From Lachnospiraceae bacterium UBA7060 (GTDB lineage Bacteria > Bacillota > Clostridia > Lachnospirales > Lachnospiraceae), in NCBI GenBank assembly GCA_002493835.1, contig DLAA01000143.1:27569-47718 (forward strand): a DNA stretch of 20,150 bases, written 5' to 3'. Below, piece after piece: positions 1-6,573 of the stretch. The notes under the pieces were generated by a model. The model was not told where the DNA came from and made no database searches. It was given only the letters and a program-made list of their open reading frames with translations. A program made the position numbers and the translations under genes. Each line of letters starts with the position of its first letter. The first letter of the stretch is position 1.

Positions 1-1
1 A

Positions 2-178
2 AAACAAGCGACGCGAAGCGGCATTTGTTTTTCTGCGGTTATTAACGAGAAAGCGTTTTACGAAGTCAAACAGAAAGTGCGTAAGCACGGGCTTTCGAGT
101 TTAGATGATCTACTAACCGCAAAAGAATACGCAAAAGGAGTTCTCCATGCATCCCATATCTGTATGCATAATTGCTAA
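2..178 (+). CDS. Possible 3' end of an upstream gene (left-edge partial)
   Basis: Frame 2 is open from the left edge to a TAA at 176-178, giving 58 codons that would overlap the first glycosyltransferase by about 30 bases. Part of the translation (for example AFYEVKQKVRKHGLSSLDD, near residues 19-37) looks protein-like, but I do not recognise a family. Frame 3 is also open, to 104, so the openness may be chance. There is no terminator-like hairpin between this stretch and the glycosyltransferase at 147, so the glycosyltransferase operon may begin outside the window. If it is not coding, bases 1-146 are simply the leader of that gene. Low confidence. Confidence 0.25.
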   Translation, partial: KQATRSGICFSAVINEKAFYEVKQKVRKHGLSSLDDLLTAKEYAKGVLHASHICMHNC

Positions 179-1205
179 AAATGAGGAGTCACGGATCGAA
201 TCGTGCCTGCGCTCCATCAAGCCCTTCGGGTTTGAAATTGTCGTCGTGGACACTGGCTCAACCGACCGCACAAAAGAGATTGCAGAAAAATACGCAGACA
301 AAGTATTGGATTTTGCATGGTGTGATGACTTCTCAGCCGCCAGAAATTTTTCTCTTCGCGAGGCATCCAATAACTGGATTTTTATGATAGACTGCGATGA
401 GACAATAAAAGAAATTGATGTGGAAGAGCTCACCTATTTCCGGAAGCACTTGTCAGATAAGGTAGGAAGCGTCTCCCGGGAAAATCTGGTGACCGAAAAC
501 GGCGTTTTGACACTCAATAACATAGACTATACAGAACGCTTTTTCAATAAAAAGCTCTACCGCTACACCGGTATTATCCATGAGCAGCTCACTCCCATCA
601 AGGGAAATGAACTTCCGAACCTCCTGCTCCATACAACACTTCTCCACACGGGTTACGACATGACAGATGCACAGCGGCAAGCCAAATACCGGCGCAATTT
701 TACCTTGCTGGAAAAACAGTTAGAACAGGATCCACAAAATCCTTATTTATATTATCAGTTGGGAAAAAGCTGTGAAATCCTGGAGGATTTTGCAAGAGCT
801 TGCACCTACTATGACAAGGGACTGGAATTTGATCTGGATCCGGAGCTTGCCTATGTGCAGGCTATGGTCGTTTCCTACGGAAATGCCCTTTTGCGCACAA
901 ATCAAGCCAATACGGCTCTGGGTCTGGAAGGTGTTTACGATGAATTTGCTCCCGTCACGGATTTTGTCTATCTGATGGGAAATGTTTACAAAGATAATGG
1001 TATGTTTGAGCAGGCGCTGGAGCAGTTTCAAAAAGCTCTTCAGATGCCGCCTGGCAGACAGAATGGCTCAAACAGTTTTCTGCCTCTCTATCAATGCGGC
1101 CAGATCTTTGAAATGGCTGGAGATTCGGCATCTGCCTGTATATTATACCAGCAGGCCGCGGCTCTGGGCTTTTTGCCCGCCCAGGAAAGGCTTAAGAAGG
1201 AGTGA
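147..1205 (+). CDS. GT2-family glycosyltransferase with C-terminal TPR repeats (copy 1)
   Basis: This 352-residue protein has an N-terminal GT-A glycosyltransferase family 2 domain and a C-terminal TPR half. Residues 4-12 form the opening strand (ISVCIIAKN), DTGSTDRT at 35-42 belongs to the nucleotide-sugar pocket, DFSAARN at 61-67 is a family signature, and DCD at 82-84 is the metal-binding DxD. IIHEQ with His145 ends the catalytic domain. TPR-like helix pairs run from about 197 to 343. There is no signal peptide or membrane segment, so it should be cytosolic. The start follows a good ribosome site (AAAGGAG, 6-base spacing). It begins a run of four similar genes pointing at the flagellin gene, so its likely job is sugar transfer to flagellin. 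That role is inferred from context; the donor sugar cannot be read. It is the most divergent of copies 1-3: 51 of its first 90 residues match copy 2 by hand count. Confidence 0.9.
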   Translation: MHPISVCIIAKNEESRIESCLRSIKPFGFEIVVVDTGSTDRTKEIAEKYADKVLDFAWCDDFSAARNFSLREASNNWIFMIDCDETIKEIDVEELTYFRKHLSDKVGSVSRENLVTENGVLTLNNIDYTERFFNKKLYRYTGIIHEQLTPIKGNELPNLLLHTTLLHTGYDMTDAQRQAKYRRNFTLLEKQLEQDPQNPYLYYQLGKSCEILEDFARACTYYDKGLEFDLDPELAYVQAMVVSYGNALLRTNQANTALGLEGVYDEFAPVTDFVYLMGNVYKDNGMFEQALEQFQKALQMPPGRQNGSNSFLPLYQCGQIFEMAGDSASACILYQQAAALGFLPAQERLKKE

Positions 1206-1209
1206 TCTA

Positions 1210-2289
1210 ATGACCCCGCTTTCCATATGTATCATCGGAAAAAACGAAGAAAAGCATATCGAAAACTGTCTGGCACCTCTTGCCGTCTATCCCTTTGAAA
1301 TCGTCTATGTGGACACTGGCTCCACCGACCGCACAAAAGAGCTCGCCGCCAATTTCACGGATCATATATACGATTTTGTCTGGATTGACGACTTTTCTGC
1401 GGCAAGAAACTTTGCACTGGAAAAAGCTTCTCACGAATATGTTCTCTTCCTGGACTGCGACGAGTATCTGACCGAGCTTGATGCAGACTCTCTCGTTTTG
1501 TCTCTGGAAGAACATCCCCGGGGTGTCGGCATGCTTCTTCGAAACAATTACTTTGAGGCTAATGGCACGCAAACCAACTATCCCGACCGTGTGGAACGAC
1601 TTTTCTCCAAGAAATATTTTCACTATAAAGGAATTATCCATGAGCAGGTAGTACACCGCACTGACGACAGTCCCTTCTACGAATGCTATGAAATTCCCCT
1701 GATCGTGGATCACGCAGGGTATAGCGGCGGTATAGAGGCTATGCGTCAAAAAGCTGACCGCAACAATACACTTCTCTTTCGGGAGATTAAAAAAAATCCA
1801 AAAGATCCCTACCTCTACTTTCAGGTAGGCCAGTCCTACAATGGTATCTGCGATTATGAGAATGCCTATGTTTATTATAAAAAGTCCTTTGCTCTCCCAT
1901 TAAATACCAAAGAGCCCTGGGTGCAAATTATGGCTACATCCTGCATCAATGCCATGAATCACACAGGCCGCTCCGAGGAGGCTCGTAAGTTTTTCGAGCC
2001 AATCTATGACCATTTTGCCAATGACGCCAACTTCTATTGCAGTATGGGCAATGTCTACCTGAATCTGGATTCCCCTCAACCTCTGAAGGCCATGGCAGAG
2101 TATATCAAAGCGCTGCAATGCCCTGATGCCAGAGAAAAAGGTGCAAACAGTTTTCTCCCCTACTACAATATCGGGCTGGTAAATGAAATGCTGGGCAATA
2201 AAGCGGCTGCACTTACCTTTTACCAAAAGGCAGCTGATCTGGGATTTGCACCCGCTACAAATAGGCTGCATGCACTTGAAAAATTTTGA
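1210..2289 (+). CDS. GT2-family glycosyltransferase with C-terminal TPR repeats (copy 2)
   Basis: A 359-residue paralogue of the preceding gene with the same layout: GT2 opening strand (LSICIIGKNEE), DTGSTDRT 35-42, DFSAARN 61-67, DxD as DCD 82-84, IIHEQ with His144, then TPR helices from about 198 to the end. The ATG at 1210 is chosen because AAGGAG (1197-1202) lies 7 bases before it and because it aligns exactly with the N-termini of the other copies. A longer reading from 982 would only add sequence shadowing copy 1. Just 4 bases separate it from the stop of copy 1 and its ribosome site lies at the end of that gene, so the two are probably translationally coupled. By hand count, 71 of its first 90 residues are identical to copy 3, which points to recent duplication. 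The inferred role is sequential or alternative sugar transfer to flagellin. Confidence 0.9.
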   Translation: MTPLSICIIGKNEEKHIENCLAPLAVYPFEIVYVDTGSTDRTKELAANFTDHIYDFVWIDDFSAARNFALEKASHEYVLFLDCDEYLTELDADSLVLSLEEHPRGVGMLLRNNYFEANGTQTNYPDRVERLFSKKYFHYKGIIHEQVVHRTDDSPFYECYEIPLIVDHAGYSGGIEAMRQKADRNNTLLFREIKKNPKDPYLYFQVGQSYNGICDYENAYVYYKKSFALPLNTKEPWVQIMATSCINAMNHTGRSEEARKFFEPIYDHFANDANFYCSMGNVYLNLDSPQPLKAMAEYIKALQCPDAREKGANSFLPYYNIGLVNEMLGNKAAALTFYQKAADLGFAPATNRLHALEKF

Positions 2290-2358
2290 CCGGATCATCT
2301 GCCTGTGATATACTGATATTGTAGTTGTACCAATACCATATAGAAAGCAGGTGATTCT

Positions 2359-2517
2359 ATGACCGACAAACAGTTAAGATACATGAACCGGTTGACTGTT
2401 TTTGTCAGAAAGTTGTTGAGACTTGTACCACAGGAAAAACGAGAAGAACTTGAAAACGAATTTGATTGTATTCTTTTAGAAGTAACGGAACCGGATACAA
2501 AAAACAGCGATTCGTAA
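2359..2517 (+). CDS. Small 52-residue protein of unknown function
   Basis: An ATG at 2359 opens a 52-codon frame ending in TAA at 2515-2517. An AGGTGA ribosome site lies 4-5 bases before it. The product starts MTDKQLRYMNRLTVFVRKLL and continues with a Glu-rich stretch. It is basic in the first half (about residues 4-21) and acidic in the second (about 28-48), and looks mostly alpha-helical, with no signal peptide or clear membrane segment. It sits between copies 2 and 3 of the GT2-TPR array in the same direction, 69 bases after one and 19 before the other, so it is probably co-transcribed. I do not recognise a family. A small partner or regulator of the neighbouring enzymes is possible but is only a guess from position. 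Confidence 0.6.
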   Translation: MTDKQLRYMNRLTVFVRKLLRLVPQEKREELENEFDCILLEVTEPDTKNSDS

Positions 2518-2536
2518 CCACATAAGGAAACCAATT

Positions 2537-3616
2537 ATGATTCCAATATCCGTTTGTATCATCGGAAAAGATGAAGAAAAAAATATAGAAAAATGTCTGG
2601 AGCCGCTGACCCATTATCCTTTTGAAATTATCTATGTGGATACCGGTTCCACGGACCGCACAAAGGAGCTGGCCGCAAAATACACAGATCACATCTATGA
2701 CTTTGAGTGGATTGGTGATTTTTCAGCTGCCAGGAATTTTTCTCTGAGTAAAGCCAGCCACAATTATGTGTTAGTTTTGGACTGTGACGAATATCTCATC
2801 GAACTGGATCTGGACAGTCTGAATGCCGCAATCGAAGCGCATCCCCGAGGCAGCGTGGGGCAGCTTTTGCGAAAGAGCTATTCCGACACCAAATATGCCA
2901 AGGACTATGCGCTGGAGCGAATCGACCGTCTCTTTCATAAGCGGAATTTTCACTACATCTATCTGATCCACGAACAGGTGGCAGATATCCGGACAGACAG
3001 TACAGAATACGAGCGCTACGATATTCCTTTGACTGTAGATCATGTCGGCTACATAGGAACCGACGATGAAAAGCGCATCAAAGCGGAGCGAAACAACGCC
3101 CTCCTGTTTAAAGAAATTGAGCGCAATCCCACGGAACCTTATTTCTATTTCCAGGTGGCACAGTCCTACAACCTGATTGAAGACTATGAAAATGCTTATC
3201 TCTATTACAAAAAAGCCTTTGAACTGCCCTTAAATCTGGATAACCTCTGGGTTCATCTGATGGCCAATAATTTCATCAATGCTATGGTACAGACCGGAAG
3301 AGCTGCGGAAGCCTTGGCCCTCTACACCCCAGTCTATAATGATTACGCAGGAAGCCAGCGTTTCCTGTGCAGTATGGGCGCGCTTTATCTGAATCAGGAA
3401 CCTCCCCAGCCTTTGAAGGCTATGATGGAGTTCGTAAAAGCGCTGCAGTGTTCCCCCGATTCGGAGGCGGAGGATTACAGCGGTATGGCTCTCTTCAGCA
3501 TGGGGTTTGCCAACGAACTTCTGGGAAATCTCCCCGCCGCCGCCTTCTTTTACGAGAAATCTGCCGCAAAAGGCTATCCTCTGGCACTGGAAAAACTGGC
3601 AAGTCAAGAAGAATAA
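2537..3616 (+). CDS. GT2-family glycosyltransferase with C-terminal TPR repeats (copy 3)
   Basis: A 359-residue member of the array, closest to copy 2. Visible motifs are the N-terminal ISVCIIGKDEE strand, DTGSTDRT 35-42, DxD as DCD 82-84 and a terminal LIHEQ with His145. TPR-like helices follow from about residue 199 (EPYFYFQVAQSYNLIEDYEN onward). In the family signature before DFSAARN, the Asp at residue 60 found in the other three copies is replaced by Gly; the next Asp (61) is kept. Whether this alters activity is unknown, and the DxD is intact so it is probably active. The start has an AAGGA ribosome site about 10 bases upstream. The protein is likely cytosolic. Its proposed target is the convergently encoded flagellin, by context only. 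Confidence 0.9.
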   Translation: MIPISVCIIGKDEEKNIEKCLEPLTHYPFEIIYVDTGSTDRTKELAAKYTDHIYDFEWIGDFSAARNFSLSKASHNYVLVLDCDEYLIELDLDSLNAAIEAHPRGSVGQLLRKSYSDTKYAKDYALERIDRLFHKRNFHYIYLIHEQVADIRTDSTEYERYDIPLTVDHVGYIGTDDEKRIKAERNNALLFKEIERNPTEPYFYFQVAQSYNLIEDYENAYLYYKKAFELPLNLDNLWVHLMANNFINAMVQTGRAAEALALYTPVYNDYAGSQRFLCSMGALYLNQEPPQPLKAMMEFVKALQCSPDSEAEDYSGMALFSMGFANELLGNLPAAAFFYEKSAAKGYPLALEKLASQEE

Positions 3617-3617
3617 T

Positions 3618-3643
3618 AAATCGAGCGCGCGGGCGCTCGATTT
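3618..3643 (+). promoter_or_regulatory. Perfect 11-bp hairpin just before the ribosome site of GT2-TPR copy 4
   Basis: The arm AAATCGAGCGC (3618-3628) pairs perfectly with GCGCTCGATTT (3633-3643) around a four-base GCGG loop. It lies immediately after the stop of copy 3 and directly before GGAGG (3644-3648) of copy 4. The 3' T run is only three bases, so a complete terminator is unlikely. Partial termination, 3'-end protection of the upstream mRNA, or modulation of translation of copy 4 are all possible. The pairing is seen; the function is inferred. Confidence 0.6.
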
Positions 3644-3653
3644 GGAGGCTGTT

Positions 3654-4703
3654 ATGATTCCGATCTCCGTGTGTATCATCACCAAAAATGAAGCAGATAA
3701 TCTTACGAAATGTCTAGAAGCATTGAAACCCTATCCCTTTGAGATTGTGGTGACGGACACTGGCTCCGAGGACAACTCTCTGGAAATCGCGAGACGATAC
3801 ACAGACCGCGTCTACGAATTTAAATGGATCGACGATTTTTCTGCGGCCAGGAACTTCTGTATCAGCCATGCCTCACACAATATGATCCTTTCCCTGGACA
3901 CTGACGAGTTCCTTCGGCCCCTTGATTGGGACGCTTTACAGCAGGCGATGGAAGAACACCCGAAAAGCCTCGGTGCAATCGAACTGTTCAGTTATTTTGA
4001 TGTGGCTGGGGAGACGAAGTGTCAGGCCAGCCGCCTGGAAAGACTATTCAACAGGCGCTATTACCATTTTACCAACCCGATCCACGAATTTCTCATTCCC
4101 ATCGGCCGTTTGACGCCATTCTCCTATGACGCCCCCATCTCTGTAGACCATGTGGGATACCAGGCTTCGGAAGAAAAGCTGAAAGAAAAAGCGATGCGCG
4201 ACATAGACCTGATCCGTGCTGAAATAAAGAACAATCCCGAAAATCCCTATCTTTATTTTCAACTGGGACAAAGTTATATGTTGATGCGGGATCATGCCGG
4301 CGCACTCCCCTGGTTCCGCAAAGCCATGGAATTACATCCCATGCCCGGAGCGGATTACACCTTAATACTCCTATGCAATTATGCCGACATTCTTCTGGAC
4401 AATAATTTGGCAGAAGAAGCCGCTAACATCCTTCCCTATCGCGATTCCTTTGCGGACAGTAAAGATTTTCTTTGTCTATGCGGACGCATTTACCTCCACA
4501 TGGGTCAGCCTCTCAAAGCACTTCCCGAATTTATACAGGCCTTGAGCGCTCCAAAGTACAGCCTCGAAAATCCCTGCGCTCCCAGCTATTACGTCGGCCT
4601 TATCTATGAAATGTTCGGCAAACATGATATCGCCCGCACCCACTACGAAAACTGCGGCGAATATCCTCCTGCCATAGAGGCGTTAAAGCGGCTGAATTCT
4701 TGA
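3654..4703 (+). CDS. GT2-family glycosyltransferase with C-terminal TPR repeats (copy 4)
   Basis: A 349-residue protein, last in the tandem array and the most altered in its donor pocket. It starts ISVCIITKNEA, but where copies 1-3 have DTGSTDRT it reads DTGSEDNS (35-42). The metal motif is DTD (82-84) rather than DCD, and the catalytic domain ends in PIHEF with His144. DFSAARN (61-67) is kept. TPR-like helices run from about 198 (ENPYLYFQLGQSYMLMRDHA) to the C-terminus. The ATG at 3654 is chosen over a longer frame because GGAGG lies 5 bases before it and the N-terminus then aligns with the other copies. The changes near the nucleotide-sugar site suggest a different donor or acceptor, which is inference. 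A two-way terminator follows, then the flagellin gene on the other strand. Confidence 0.9.
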   Translation: MIPISVCIITKNEADNLTKCLEALKPYPFEIVVTDTGSEDNSLEIARRYTDRVYEFKWIDDFSAARNFCISHASHNMILSLDTDEFLRPLDWDALQQAMEEHPKSLGAIELFSYFDVAGETKCQASRLERLFNRRYYHFTNPIHEFLIPIGRLTPFSYDAPISVDHVGYQASEEKLKEKAMRDIDLIRAEIKNNPENPYLYFQLGQSYMLMRDHAGALPWFRKAMELHPMPGADYTLILLCNYADILLDNNLAEEAANILPYRDSFADSKDFLCLCGRIYLHMGQPLKALPEFIQALSAPKYSLENPCAPSYYVGLIYEMFGKHDIARTHYENCGEYPPAIEALKRLNS

Positions 4704-4743
4704 GAATATAATCTGCCTCCGCAGCACGCACCCCTGCGCATAA

Positions 4744-4771
4744 AAAAGCTCATCCTTTCGGATGAGCTTTT
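4744..4771. terminator. Bidirectional rho-independent terminator between GT array and flagellin
   Basis: AAAAGCTCATCC (4744-4755) pairs with GGATGAGCTTTT (4760-4771) around a TTTC loop. On the minus strand the stem is followed by six T, giving a strong terminator for flagellin mRNA. On the plus strand there are four T, enough to end the glycosyltransferase transcript. It lies between the converging stops at 4703 and 4813. Confidence 0.88.
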
Positions 4772-4812
4772 CTGATTGTTCTGTCTGTAATTCACAAATC
4801 CTGTTACAGCGA

Positions 4813-5886
4813 TTAGCCGAGCAAGGAAAGTGCCAGCTGATTGCCCTGATTTGCCTGGGACAGCATAGATGTACCTGCCTGCTGTAAGATATTGTTGTTG
4901 GAGTACTGAACCATCTCTGTAGCAATATCTGTATCGCGGATAGCAGCCTCTGCGGACTGGGTGTTCTCTACGATATTGTCCAAGTTGCTGATCGTGTGCT
5001 CCAGACGATTCTGGATAGCACCGAGGTCACTTCTCTGAGAAGATACGATCTGCAGAGCGCCCTTGATGAATGCATTCAGGGAGTTGAAGTCCTGAGTGGT
5101 TGCAACAGTCTTCGCATTACCACCTACCAGGTTCTGGAAAGTTGTAACAAGCTTGGTAGCAATATCCTTGTTCATAGCAACCATCTTGTACTTCTTGTTC
5201 TCTGTAGTAGCGCTGGAAGATACCTGAGAAGCTGCTGTTGTACCCTGAATCGTATTTGCAGTACCCTTAACTGTGTAGGATGTAACCTGAACAGTTGTAG
5301 AACTTACATTCAATGCATTGTAGGTAATTGCAGTGTACAATTTACTGTTGGTGCCAACATTACCCTTCCATTCACCAATATAAGTAGCTAAACCAGTCAT
5401 ACTCATATTCTTGATGGAGATGTCGATGTGCTGACCAGCCTCAGCGCCCACCTGAACGCCCTTGATGAACTTACCATCTAACAGGTTCATCTCGTTGAAG
5501 GTTGTGGTACTCTGTACACGGTCAACCTCACTCATCAACTGACCGATCTCAGCCTGGATCGCTGCACGATCAGAAGTGGTCAGGGTTCCGTTCTCACCCT
5601 TAACTGCCAGCTCGTTCATTCTCTGGAGCATATCCTCAACTTCGTTCAGAGCGCCCTCAGCGGTCTGTACTACGCTGATACCATCCTGTGCGTTAGCGGA
5701 AGCCTGGGTAAGACCTCTTACCTGTCTTCTCATCTTCTCGGAAATAGAGAGGCCTGCTGCGTCATCTGCTGCACGGTTGATCTTATAACCAGAAGAAAGT
5801 TTCTCGGTAGACTTAGCCTGAGACTTCGTGGTGAGGCCCAGCATTCTGTTAGAGTTCATCGCTGTAATATTGTGTTTTACTATCAT
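4813..5886 (-). CDS. fliC: Flagellin (filament subunit)
   Basis: This 357-residue flagellin is exported unfolded and polymerises into the filament. The N-terminal D0/D1 region (about 1-165) has the classic LSSGYKINRAADDAAGLSIS stretch (30-49) and LQRMNELAVKGENGT. The C-terminal D1/D0 region (about 235-357) ends in the usual Gln/Asn-rich helix before LSLLG. The residues matching the Toll-like receptor 5 contact set of Salmonella FliC are present: Arg89, Leu93 and Glu113. The centre (about 165-235) is variable and very rich in Ser/Thr, 17 of 35 residues at 195-229, a plausible O-glycan acceptor. The start has AGGAGG 8 bases upstream. A sigma-28-type promoter, a roughly 120-nt leader with CsrA-type GGA sites, and a strong terminator make it a single-gene unit, though some readthrough from the flaG operon is possible. 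The length is short to medium for the family. Confidence 0.97.
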   Translation of the reverse strand: MIVKHNITAMNSNRMLGLTTKSQAKSTEKLSSGYKINRAADDAAGLSISEKMRRQVRGLTQASANAQDGISVVQTAEGALNEVEDMLQRMNELAVKGENGTLTTSDRAAIQAEIGQLMSEVDRVQSTTTFNEMNLLDGKFIKGVQVGAEAGQHIDISIKNMSMTGLATYIGEWKGNVGTNSKLYTAITYNALNVSSTTVQVTSYTVKGTANTIQGTTAASQVSSSATTENKKYKMVAMNKDIATKLVTTFQNLVGGNAKTVATTQDFNSLNAFIKGALQIVSSQRSDLGAIQNRLEHTISNLDNIVENTQSAEAAIRDTDIATEMVQYSNNNILQQAGTSMLSQANQGNQLALSLLG

Positions 5887-5894
5887 ACTATATT

Positions 5895-5902
5895 CCTCCT
5901 TG
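5895..5902 (-). promoter_or_regulatory. Flagellin ribosome binding site overlapping a GGA motif (CsrA site 2 candidate)
   Basis: The minus strand reads CAAGGAGG here, an almost ideal ribosome site 8 bases before the flagellin start. It also fits the ARGGA core of CsrA binding sites. With the hairpin GGA at 5911-5926 it makes a two-site layout in which bound CsrA would block ribosome entry, as is known for B. subtilis hag. The sequence is seen; the CsrA role is inferred from the family and from csrA and fliW in the same locus. Confidence 0.65.
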
Positions 5903-5910
5903 AATTTTCT

Positions 5911-5926
5911 GCGGCTTCCTTGCCGC
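5911..5926 (-). promoter_or_regulatory. CsrA-type GGA-loop hairpin in the flagellin leader
   Basis: On the minus strand GCGGC pairs with GCCGC around the loop AAGGAA, so a GGA sits in the loop of a short GC-rich stem. This is the classic high-affinity CsrA target form. It lies about 10 bases upstream of the GGA in the ribosome binding site, suitable for bridging by a CsrA dimer. Confidence 0.6.
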
Positions 5927-5986
5927 TTTTTGTTTGTGTGGTTCGGCCTCCGTCCCGTCCGCTGACATCAGCCTCTCCACCGCTTT

Positions 5987-6011
5987 CAAGTAAGTATTTT
6001 TACTTTACTTG
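5987..6011 (-). promoter_or_regulatory. Hairpin at the predicted 5' end of flagellin mRNA
   Basis: On the minus strand CAAGTA(A)AGTA pairs with TACTTACTTG around an AAAA loop, with one bulged A. It begins at the expected transcription start, 6-7 bases after the -10 box. A stem at the extreme 5' end could protect a highly expressed mRNA from decay. The pairing is seen; the role is inferred. Confidence 0.45.
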
Positions 6012-6016
6012 TATTA

Positions 6017-6044
6017 TATATCGGTGGGAATCCGATATACTTTA
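6017..6044 (-). promoter_or_regulatory. Sigma-28 (SigD/FliA-type) promoter of flagellin
   Basis: On the minus strand the -35 element TAAAGTAT (6037-6044) is separated by 12 bases from the -10 element CCGATATA (6017-6024). This closely matches the flagellar sigma consensus (TAAAGTTT and GCCGATAA/T). It predicts a start near 6010 and a leader of about 120 bases. The A/T-rich tract just upstream (about 6050-6085) may help expression. Confidence 0.85.
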
Positions 6045-6084
6045 GTCCTGAAAACAAATTTTTTTTGAAATTTTTATGGCTTTT

Positions 6085-6561
6085 CTATTTTTTGTTATCA
6101 TAGAATTGCGGATCTACATAATTTAACCGGTTCATATTATTATAGTAGTTCTGGCTCGCTCTGATCTTCGAGGATGCCCTGCCAATCTGCTGTCTGCTCT
6201 TCTTAAACTGCTTTTCAGCCTGCATTTTATTGCGCATTCTGGCGGCATTGATACCCACCACCTTCTCCGTGATCTCTGCAATCAGCTCCTGCATCCGCTT
6301 AATCTCTGTGCGGTAAACCGATTTGTTCTCAATCAGCTCTTTTCTGATCCTGTCATACACCGCCTCAAAACCTTCATCCAGAAGCTCCAGCTTCTCTGCA
6401 AGCTCGCCCATCCTGTCCGCAGAGGCATCCAATGCCTCCATGTCCAATGTTTCTCGCTTAAACAAACGCTCCTGCACTTCGTTTTCCCTTATGATTTCAT
6501 CGAGAATCCGGCTCTTTTTCTCCAAACTCTCCACCAGAACCTGCGCACTGCTCAGACTCAT
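6085..6561 (-). CDS. FliT/FlgN-like flagellar export chaperone candidate
   Basis: A 158-residue, strongly charged protein predicted to be almost entirely helical, with coiled-coil-like heptads through about residues 1-125. It is the last gene of flaG-fliD-fliS, the place where FliT, the chaperone of the FliD cap, is usually found. Its C-terminus (NYYNNMNRLNYVDPQFYDNKK, about 138-158) resembles the YN...F.D.K ending seen in FlgN-type chaperones, including the one at the right edge of this window. There is no signal peptide or membrane segment, so it is cytosolic. The ATG at 6561 follows AGGGGTGG and lies 12 bases after fliS. The family assignment rests on position, helicity and the C-terminal motif; direct similarity to enteric FliT is weak. 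A FliD or FlgK/FlgL chaperone are the leading options. Confidence 0.65.
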   Translation of the reverse strand: MSLSSAQVLVESLEKKSRILDEIIRENEVQERLFKRETLDMEALDASADRMGELAEKLELLDEGFEAVYDRIRKELIENKSVYRTEIKRMQELIAEITEKVVGINAARMRNKMQAEKQFKKSRQQIGRASSKIRASQNYYNNMNRLNYVDPQFYDNKK

Positions 6562-6573
6562 TCTGCCACCCCT

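Noticed and set aside
1207..1749. A 180-residue minus-strand open frame across GT2-TPR copy 2
   Set aside because: It lies fully opposite a clear glycosyltransferase, has no ribosome site and resembles no family. It is a shadow of the coding bias.
2290..2358. Possible separate promoter for the 52-residue gene
   Set aside because: A few TA-rich hexamers occur, but no pair has an acceptable -35, -10 and spacing.
3230..3685. A 151-residue minus-strand open frame across the end of copy 3
   Set aside because: It is antisense to conserved TPR coding and spans the intergenic hairpin, with no sign of its own coding sense.
4996..5391. A 131-residue plus-strand frame opposite flagellin
   Set aside because: It is antisense to the variable part of flagellin, is Cys/Leu-rich with no recognisable domain and has no ribosome site.
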